Below are positions 54,982 to 64,000 of a stretch of 64,000 bases of DNA, in pieces. Source of the stretch: Gremmenia infestans (taxonomy: Eukaryota; Ascomycota; Leotiomycetes; Helotiales; Hamatocanthoscyphaceae); NCBI GenBank assembly GCA_032629725.1, contig JAFEVB010000004.1, positions 434,001-498,000 of the forward strand, given 5' to 3'. The position numbers and the translations under genes were made by a program. The notes beneath the pieces were generated by a model. It searched no databases. It was not told the DNA's origin and saw only the letters and a program-made list of their open reading frames with translations. Every line of letters begins with the position of its first letter. The stretch's first letter is position 1.

Positions 54982-57900
54982 TTACTCTTGAATCATCTCG
55001 CCGTACCGCGCAATCTCCTCATCGCTCAAGGCTGCCATCCAGAGACACCTTTCTGTGACACCCTCGATTGGCAGGAACCGATATAGCTGACTAGCTTCCA
55101 AGAGCCTCAATAAATTCTTGATGATAGTAGCATCGACCCGGCATTTTTCGAAATTTATTAGCGGTTCCGTAGTTGGAGTGCTGGCCATTTGGCTTGGCCT
55201 CTCAGAATTGACAAGCAGATCATGAGTGTAGATACCGACAAAAGGGATGCAGCCTTGATCCGCACCTGAGCCTTCCATTTCCGCCCGTAGAGTATTAAAA
55301 TTGTGGGTTGGAGTTATCAAATGTTCAAGTTCTCTCAATGTCTGCAGGTCGGCTGCGGGAACATGGGCCCAGGTCTTCTTGAGACGAGAAATATCCTTCG
55401 AAGTGAGCGCCACCGTAAGCTGAGTCATTGTAGCAAAGTTGCGATATTTGCGGCAATGTGCGGCAATGTGGATATACTTGACAATACACCGGACACGCTC
55501 CTCCAGGTTCTGCGTCAAGACACATTCGGATACAGCCCACTTCACCATCAAGTTGAATCGTGCGATAACGACTTCGACGCCTCGAGGCTCACAGGTACGG
55601 AGAAATTCGACCCACGATCGAGATTCACTTGAAGTATCCTTCCAGCGCATTTCAATCAAATCTTTCCAGTCAATCTCGTTGAGCGCATCTTTCTCGATCA
55701 GTGTGAACTGCTGTGCGAGGATTTGAGAGTCAAATGCAAGTGTGAAAGGCAGGTGGACAGATGTCTTTCGAGAAGGTTCGGCTATACGATGAGCTCTGAG
55801 AGGGTCCATTGATGGTGATGCAAGTCCCTCGCCGATAAAATCAGCGGCACTGTTGACTCCTGTTGGCGAAAACTCAGGAGTAGGAGGGAGACCTCTGTTC
55901 TCGGTTGTCTGGTCCATGTGAGCATAGGGGAGGTTGTCCGTCTCGGGAGACATTTGCAAAGCTTGAGTCAATGTCATAGGCGGCGACGGAGGATGGCGAA
56001 GGGGGTGTGATGGAAGAGCTATTTCCTTGATGACTGTGCCAGGTCGGATAGGAGGGAATGTGTTAGTAGAGTTGGAGTCATGTACGGTATATTCTGTTCG
56101 AGAGATGACTTCTAGTGACATTTCTGAAGACAGATCGCTTCTATCATCACTATCGCTGTTGAGGAAAGATTGATCGATGCTTTCATGGTTTCTAGCTGTC
56201 TGACCATGATGGATTCTCCTCATACTGTCTGTTTCGTCGATGAAATCGAAGGAATTGACATGGGATGACTCTGGAGTAGGCTCATCATTCCGAAGATTCT
56301 CGTAGCTAGGCCCGCGAAGGATCGACCGTTGAGACCAATCACATTTCTTCTTTCGATCGATTCCATCATCCGTTAAGTCACGTTCAAGCAGCGGGATCGA
56401 GTTGTAGGACTCCATAGACCGAGGGGGTCCCGTCGGGGTAGAACTCATCCGGCGAGGCTGGTAGACCGAAGGCTTTAGCTCCTCGTGGACTCTGAATTGC
56501 TGGGGTTGGTAAGTTGGGACCACAGAACTAGTACGCGACAAGCTTTTCTCCACAACGCGCTCATGACGATGTTTTCGTTTTTCTTCCTCGTGCTCCTCCT
56601 CATCGAGAGTCAGTGTGCTCACATCTAATGGGCCGCCCCCGAAGCTTCCCTGGCGCGCGGAGCCGAAACTGTCTCCAGATATATCGGAATGGCGCTGTTC
56701 AAATTTCCCTTCCAATTTCATCAAGGCTGACTCGACACCACCGTCGTCGTCAACGTTATCGGGAATCTGCGCCAGCATTTGAGCCTCTTTTTCGAACGAA
56801 GGGCGCATGACTGGTTGGGAAGAATGTGTACTGCAGAGGGAGACGCGGGGTTTTGGCGATGGTTCAGCTAGAGCGCCCAGAGAGAATGTTTGCGCATTTG
56901 ATGGAGATTGCTCGTAATCACCATTGACAATATCTACATAGCCGCTTGAATCTCCACCAAGTAAGTAAGAGCTTCGCACTGAATCAGAGTAAGTAGTCAA
57001 GGAGCCAGTAGACATCGGTCTTCGGAGTGGCTGAGAATTGAGATCACCGACGTTTGTGACTGCTCTCAAATCACCACCCGGGCGGCGTCGCAAAATTCGC
57101 AGCGGAAGGGGTACGGGTCCAGCCATTGATAGCCGATCTACCGCGTCAAATTCCGACAAAGTAGTAGCATCAAAGCTTCGTTCACTCTTATGTCGCGTGA
57201 ATCCGCTGTGATATGACGCATAACGACGGAGGGAGACTGATCTTTTGGGTTTGTAGGAAATTCTCCTGGCGAGAGGAGGAAGTCTATCAAGAGGTCGGTG
57301 ACTAGGGGAACGTTCTTCATCCGCAGATGGCCTTGAATCGACAACTAAAGAGGGTGTTCCTTCAAAAGAGAGCGATCGCGTCCTAGTATGCTGTCCTAAT
57401 AACTGTGATGATCGACGAGGGGTGCCCATTAGCGCTTCAGGAGGAGTTGACGGTGGCGTTGGACCTCCTGAAGGCGACATGAAAACATCCGGAAAGGTAT
57501 CCACAGAAGGACGCAAAGGCAATGCACCTGCCATGATGGGTGTAGTAGGTAAAGTATCGTCAACAATGACGATAGATTTACTTCCACTGGTCATCTCACT
57601 GCCTGGTGCTCTGCTGATACCGGGCCTCTTTGGTTCGAGGTGATCGATGGTCGTGTCGGGCGCCATAGTAGAATATCGGAGATCCATCTCGTATTCAGCA
57701 CTCTCATCGAAATTGGGCTGGTTTGCTTCCTGACTTTCAGCTTCGGCTTTGGCATCCTCTGCAACAGCCTTCTTGAAGTCTTCAGCAATTTCCGCACCTA
57801 GCAGGTCGATTCGCATTGGGGCTCTGATTCCTGTGTTGCGAGGGCGTGCTTGTGGAACGACTGCAGTCCCTGGGAGTCGATTGATCGTAGCTCCACGAAC

Positions 57901-60402
57901 ACCAATGGGAGGAATATGGGGAAAGCTACCCTGTGTTGGAGAGGCACCCGGATTTGCGATTTGCCCACTTCGAGTGCTTAAAGCTCGACGGACACTACCC
58001 ATCAATTTCTTCATGCCTGGGCCCGACATTGCGGATGGGCCCTTCTGGTGCGTAAAAGCAGGAGGAAATAAGGTGGTCGTGCGGTTGGTATCTGCAGGAG
58101 TGCTGGGGGCAATTACTTCAACAAATGCTTGTCCCGGGGGGAACAAGTTACCCCTGACAAGACTTCCGGCATAAGGAAGAGCAAGAAAAAGCTCGGTACT
58201 CTTGTATATTACTTTTTGCACTGGTTGATCAAGTCCTCGTCGATCTCTGAGTGAGTCCGAAAAGCTACCGCTGCGTTTGTGGGTATGATTCGGACGAACA
58301 CGCTTTCCTGTGAGTGCCTTTGGGGTCATTGCAACGGGGGGTGATGATTCATATGTAGAGCTTGCTGGAACAGGATGCGGCCCAAGCTGGCGGTTGCCTC
58401 CCGCTCTTACCCGTGATGGGAAGGAGCAAGAAACGAAATCCTCACTCATCAAACTCGTTGGTGATAAAGGTGGCTCGCTCGATGATTCTTCTTCCTGGGC
58501 TTTTCGTGCAACTTGAGGACCGATTATGGAGTCCATATGACCAGCACGTGAGACATCTGCGAAGAAGTTACGGTCTTCCACGGCAGATGGCTCTTGTTTG
58601 ACGAAATCAGGCTCGATGATGCCGTCAAGTCGAGGGGGCCCATCTGGATCCCAGAAATTTGGGTTCAATGTAGGATTTCTTGAACCAGCTACGCCACCTG
58701 GTGCAATAGGAACCTCAGGGCCAAGCTCTGTGTCGAACTCCGGACCATCCCAGTACAAGGCGCAGACTCTCCTCCAACATTTCTTAAGCTCTCCAAGTAT
58801 TTTGAGAGGGACCTTGTTACTTGGTTGATTCTGTGATAGATCGCCAACAAAGTTATTGAGCAGGTCGCAAAATGATTTGCGTAAGTCGTAGTCAATAACA
58901 AAGTCGTCCAGGAAATAATTTAGGACCCAGTGACGGATCGCAACAAAGGTTCTGACCCTCACCACAGTTCCAGTCTCATCACTTCTTCCTAAAGCCCATT
59001 TTAGCCTTGCGATGAGCATATACAAAAGGTCAGCTGTCTCTAGGAAGGAGCGAAACGTCAGGAAAAAGTCCGAGAGAAGGTCATAGTCGACAAAGGTTGG
59101 AGACGTAATCTCGGCAACGAGTCGCGCTGGAGTTGCTGCCCTAATACCTCCATGTATAGAATACCGCACAACTGAGGGGTGATCACAAGTTGGTTTGAAT
59201 GTGAGGGCGTCGAACATCTCAGGGACGATTGCGCTGCGTCGGCGAGAAATAAGAGGTGATTCTGTAGAGTATTTTTCCAGCGCACTTGATGGAGATGCAT
59301 GTACCCTGGCCTGCAAGTAAGGTTGTGGTGAAGCGTCGGAATGGCGCCGTGAGAGGATCCGAGTAGCACGAGGATCTCTTGGGGAAGAGTTTGTACGAGA
59401 AAAAAGACTTGAGCGCATATCTACTGAGGTAGTATACGAAGATCTGCGAAGGAACGCTGTACCCTGGGTGCTAAATCGTGGTGTACCTAATTTGTATGAA
59501 GGTATAGGAACCTCCAAAGTAGGAATACCAATAACAGGTCCCGAATTCAATGGTCCAGTCCCAGGCCGTTCTATCACTATCTTAAATGCGCCGACATCTG
59601 AGTCTTGGACAGGTACGTGTTGTTCGTCTATCGTCGAATACGAATAGGTGCGCTTTTGACGTGAACGGGGAGGAGCCTTGGTGTGAGGGAAATACTGGTC
59701 TCTGGCTTGAGCAGCTGGACTTGACGGTGAACGTGTAGGAGTAAACAGACTGTTCCGTTGTGAGTCGTCTTCGTCGGTGCGTGATACTAGTGCACCAAGT
59801 CCGGCTGTACTTGGGGGGGTGACCGGGAAGACGAATGAAGGTTGGGGATATCGCTGGTTCGCAGGCCGAATTGTTGGACTAGACTCGTGTATTAGCTATT
59901 TGCTATTCACTGTGAACGCCATGCTTTGGTGCGTAGAGTGATTGTGGCATCACTAATATGGAAATCCTTATTTCTTGGCTTACCGTAGGAATATTTGGCC
60001 ATTGCTCCCCACATTAGCAACCGCGAACTGTCTGCCTTCTCTCGCCGCAGAGCTGCCATCAGAGGCAGCATCAGTCCTGCCATCCTCTGCTTCTTTTCTT
60101 GCCCGACGATTGATACTATTCTCCTGGCGCAAGCCCACGCCCTCCTGCAATTGCTTCTTCCGCGTCAAATCTGGCGGTAGTTTCCCAGCTTTTTTCGACC
60201 GCGGTGCTGGCCAGAGAGTGATACCTTTTCCATTCCTCGGAGGTGTCTCGACTTCCCGGGCGGCGTTAGTACTAGGAGTTATTTTTGCAGCGAATCGACT
60301 TCGTGGTGACCGTCGATCTCGTTGTCGTTGTCGCAGTGCCTCTGGTGTACGAGCCCCGGCCGGGTCAGAGGCCTGAGTAGGGTTCTGGACCTCGACCTCC
60401 AT
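54982..60402 (-). CDS. LTE1: Ras guanine-nucleotide exchange factor, LTE1-type
   Basis: Large signalling protein related to yeast Lte1, which promotes mitotic exit and cell polarity through Ras-family GTPases. Two exons, 60402-59984 and 59878-54982, with a 104-bp intron (GTAAGCC donor, GCTAATAC branch, TCTAG acceptor), give 1771 residues. The N-terminal 240 residues are basic and disordered. A RasGEF-N (REM) domain spans about 370-495 (FVDYDLLSDFFLTFRSF, then the RHWVLNYFLDDF helix). About 1000 residues of Ser/Pro-rich linker follow with many potential kinase sites. The RasGEF catalytic domain spans about 1515-1771 (QILAQQFTLIEKDALNEIDW to the PFVGIYTHDL region). Both domains are intact and the split matches the Lte1 layout. 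The SOS/Cdc25 type is less likely because no SH3 domain is seen. Confidence 0.92.
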
Positions 60403-63400
60403 TCTACTTCCACCCGTTGGCACGATGCAGCCTTCAACAGCTTCGTCGTCGTCGTCGTATTGTTCGATGCATTGAAGTCGAGTTCAAGGGAATCCGTGAG
60501 CGTAGATGTTTGTCTGACGAGGGTTCGGAGGAAGAGGAGGAGCGATAGAGGCACCGTCAGAAGGAGAGGGTCAGAGAGGTCGGGGCCAGTACTCAATAGT
60601 CGGAAGTGCGGTTCTGCAGGGAAGTCACGATGGCTGGGCTCTCGTTCTATGTGGGGCGTCGTCAGTGTTGCATGGGATGGATGGTCCCATTGCACAAAAG
60701 GTGGATGGGGCCCCTGTAGCCGAACCCCCTGTACCGTACGCCTGCTTTATTTACCACGATAACCCCTTTTCGTAGGGTAATCAAATGTCTTCTGCCCCTC
60801 TCAGTCTGTCCTTGATGTCTGTTGAATTGTCACAAGGTTTCAATTCTCTTATTCCCTTTGAAAGAATGAGCAGGATTGCATTGTCTAAGGCCCTGCTCGG
60901 TGCTATCATACCATATATCTATTTCTATGCGATTCCTCCGAGCTGGAGAAGGAAGCTGCTCGTTCAGATCAGCCTTTGAAGCAATTCCATATCTTCGGCA
61001 CTCATGATTCGCGCATTCGTCGTCGGCGTTCTGTTTATCAGAGCCTATAAGAAGCCGCTGCCCACCACGAATTCTGGCTGATGGTTGCGCAGACTCGGAG
61101 GACCACCACTAGGACTGGCTGAGATGATGTCCTTTTTGGGCATCGTGCCTGCAGCTTGCAGCGCAGCGCTGTGACCCAGAGTAAGCAAGGTGCATCCTGG
61201 CGAGATCACCAGATCCTTTCACTACGCTGTCTCTAAACTCTTCAGTAAAAACATGCAGCATTCGCTACATGGTCTTGACTCTCGCAATATGAAGGCACAT
61301 AAGTCGCATACCAGTATCTTCATCTGCTACTGTACCATTGTATTGTGTGCAACGTATCTGAGATGCCGGGTGCCCTTCCCTTTGCTACGGCGCCAATCCT
61401 GTACAATGGTCACTATCACAGGTCTTAGTGACCAACGGGTATCAGCCCTGAAGCCATCACCGGCAGCATGCCTTGCCCTGAGGCTGGTGTCTTCAATGCC
61501 CCCCGTACTTGGGCCGTGATGGGCACGAAGTAAACTTCTGCATACCGAGGGTCTCGGTCCGAGATTTTCAGAAAGGAAATTGATCGTTGAGGTCTCAAAG
61601 TCCCCTGGAAAAGGCTGAAGCCCGAGAAATCACTGTGGATTTTAGTCTTTACTCCGTACCCAGCGCGATGGACACGAAATCTCTCGTGTCCTGTTTAGAG
61701 CTCAAAGTAGTTTAGATGAACCATACCACTGGTGGCGGGGATGCTTCCGAGCGACGGTGCCATGGCTAATCAAAAGCGAGGCTGTGAAAGTCAAACTCAG
61801 GACGGATACAAAACGTCTAGCTTTACCTGATGAAGTCACGATCGCTGGCTAAAGAGCAAGCGGCCTTGAGGGAGGAATTGGGGACATTAGAAAACATGCA
61901 TAAAAAAGTCTGATATCATCTCCGTCGCACGCACGCGGTTCTCACCCATTTGCAGAAAGCATGCACCCCCAAACCATCCTCCTGCGCGCATTCCCCAATC
62001 GCATCATGCCGCTCCCGACCTCAAGTGTGTATTAATATATTCAACACTAGAAATAGCTTCACAAACCGAGACAAGGTCTGGACACTGGACATCGGAAGTC
62101 ATTTCTGAAACCCGTACCAAATTATCGGAATCAGGAACGCGAGAAACACGCGCATCATTTTCAGACGTCTCTCGGGACCTTTCCACGCATAAGGTAGGCT
62201 CGTCCGGCGGTGGATGAGCGAATCTAGGAACCAAACCACTCAGTCGGGAACAGATCTCAACGTCGCAGCATCATTTGCTAGATCGATCATCTTGTTATTG
62301 GGGCCCTTTCTTACCTCCGTACTTTCTTATCAGAACCATCATGTAAACATTTGCGGGCCTCCTATTCAAAAGCCTCCGGTTTGCATAAGTCGCACGATGA
62401 TGTTATTGCCGCACCCGCATCCCACACCACATTCTTCCCTCTAGACGTGCGCCTTCCCGCCAAGACCGGCGTTGCTTCGTACGGCTACTACGATCGTATT
62501 AATAAGCCACAAAGAGTGCCGTCAAAGTTCAAAGTAACTAACGTCGGTCTCAGGTTCAGATTCCTCCAAAGTAATAAGTATTTAATTGAACAAGCCATAT
62601 TATTTCGCCGCTTTTGTCATCCACCGAAAGCTCGTTCTCTATTCTGCACCTGCCCTCTTTATCTTTTCTTATCGATCGCTTATGAAAGGAAGCTCCTCAC
62701 AACGGCACGTGCATGCATATCTACCTAATTAGTAATTGAGCCAGAACCAGGCGTATCGTTGAACCTCCGGCCTTTTCCATTATTTATTGAAAGCTATGAA
62801 TCTCATGTCAGTGCGTGAGAAGGGTTGTCCTTGTCATTTACTCCGCAAACCTTGATAGTGGAAGCGTTCCTGACAAGGGCATACCCGGTACTGGTACCCA
62901 ATGTCAACCCAATGTCATCACTGTTCCTGAGTCGTGCTCGGCGGCTTTCCGAAGACTAAGTTCCATTATGAATCTCAAAATATATACATATATAAAAATA
63001 TAAAAAAAGGCGTTGGCTGCAGTGAGAATGTTTATCTCAGCCTTCAATTTGTTGATTTTCTTTTTCCGTACTTCGAATGCCTAATAAATTGCGAAATACG
63101 GTCATAGACACTGTATACAATTTAAGATCGAGTTTCGAAAATGGCAAGAGCAAGTGATGAGGGGAAGAAGTAACCTCAGCTCCCTTCCAGTACGATACGG
63201 CATTTGTCACGGAACCTACAATCTCCAAACGCGTTGCGGGGTTCAATAGTGTCTGGTCGCTGCAATAATTGCATATAAATCTACGGGGAAGAAGGCAGGG
63301 GGATGCCAGCAAACAAGGTTTCTGGCCAATGCCGGGTGTTGATAACAGAGTTTTTGATGCTGTACCGTTACTACCGGGAGGTAAATACTCGGACCAAGAG

Positions 63401-63859
63401 CTTTGACTGAACTGATGAGCTAAAGCTATCGATACTTATGAACCAGGATGTATCAAACTCTCATATATTAGTATGTCTTTATGTAGTTTAATCCATTTGA
63501 TTGATAAGACACTTGTAATCCTTCGAAGATTGATGCATGTATTAGCCATGTCTTTCTGGTGAGGCTTCAGAAGCCGTTTCTTCATATTCCATCTAGGCTC
63601 GTCAACGAGCTATACCATTCTCGGATCTGAAATCCAAATTGACGGCTGAGGGATGTATACCCAACTTTTCACTGCTACTGTAGACAGATCAGCTCTAGTT
63701 TGTATTTGGTCATTTGATACAAGCGAGGTATATGCTGCCTAGATGCAACCCTCAAGTAGGCTCTCAGGCCACCTATCAACTACATTTTGCTTTCCTCGAA
63801 TCTCAATTCCCTGGTCTATTTATTTAAATCTTAATAGTCATGCCACTCATCGAATTTTC
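60403..63859. other. Gene-free tract upstream of LTE1
   Basis: About 3.5 kb. The first 400 bp are likely LTE1 leader and promoter. The rest has only short, unrecognised frames. One exact TACTCCGTA 9-mer is at 61650-61658, and several short AT-rich runs occur at 62970-63010. No transposon, RNA or repeat family is identified. Confidence 0.5.
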
Positions 63860-64000
63860 ATGGCTCATACTTCTGATCCTGGGAATAATGGCCCGTCAAC
63901 GCCATCCCATATCCGAGAAACAGCCACGTCTGGCTCTTTCCCAAGTCCTCTCAGTGAGGCAAGCTGGAGGAGCTGTAATACCGTGCCGGAAAGAGGAAGG
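63860..64000 (+). CDS. Possible 5' end of a gene running off the window
   Basis: From ATG 63860 the frame is open for 47 codons to the edge. The peptide begins MAHTSDPGNNGPSTPSH and is Ser/Pro/Gly-rich, like many fungal N-termini. It is preceded by an AT-rich TATTTATTTAAATC stretch. A second frame from ATG 63840 is also open to the edge, so the choice is not certain. No family can be named from this fragment. Confidence 0.3.
   Translation, partial: MAHTSDPGNNGPSTPSHIRETATSGSFPSPLSEASWRSCNTVPERGR

Overview
The window is nuclear DNA of a filamentous ascomycete (Pezizomycotina). The families present are Zn2Cys6 regulators, NmrA-like proteins, a 2EXR protein, a fungal GT31 protein with a PAN-like tail, and monocarboxylate-type MFS carriers. 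Gene structure agrees: introns of about 43-140 bp with GTAAGT-like donors and CTAAC/CTGAC branch points, and pyrimidine-rich leaders before start codons. The family mix looks like Leotiomycetes (Helotiales), but that placement is inference. I see no complete transposon, CRISPR array, rRNA or convincing tRNA.

Layout. 0.5-5.2 kb: a Zn2Cys6 regulator (+), an NmrA-like dinucleotide-binding protein (-) and a second Zn2Cys6 regulator (-), a compact regulatory group. 6.9-9.4 kb: a TBC-domain Rab GAP (+). 9.4-17.6 kb: an 8 kb gene-free tract rich in microsatellites. 17.6-19.3 kb: a Gln/Pro-rich probable nuclear protein (+), followed by 3.3 kb more without genes. 22.6-25.8 kb: a divergent pair, a one-pass membrane protein with a Ser/Thr stalk (-) and a GT31-type glycosyltransferase (+). 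26.8-32.9 kb: a three-exon NAD(P)-binding protein, a RING-like protein lacking two zinc ligands, and a five-exon MFS transporter, all on minus. 34.2-37.2 kb: an eight-exon SAP-SAP-SWIM-RING protein with a 6-nt microexon, and a 2EXR protein (both +).

The second half is mostly housekeeping. It holds an adenosine-deaminase-superfamily enzyme with an altered catalytic motif (-), SEC18/NSF (-) divergent from a LENG1-like CIR_N protein (+), a small calycin-like protein (-), a monocarboxylate-type MFS transporter (-), a HAD phosphatase (-), an unrecognised 511-residue protein (-), a uracil-PRTase-like protein (+) and the large RasGEF LTE1 (-). A possible partial gene starts just before the right edge.

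The genes do not form one pathway. SEC18, the TBC GAP and LTE1 serve membrane traffic and cell-cycle signalling. The adenosine-deaminase-like and uracil-PRTase-like proteins suggest nucleobase salvage but lie 14 kb apart. No biosynthetic core enzyme (PKS, NRPS, terpene synthase) is visible, so the paired regulators and transporters are not evidence of a metabolite cluster. Exon joins were worked out by hand from splice signals and checked for frame. None is confirmed by transcripts.
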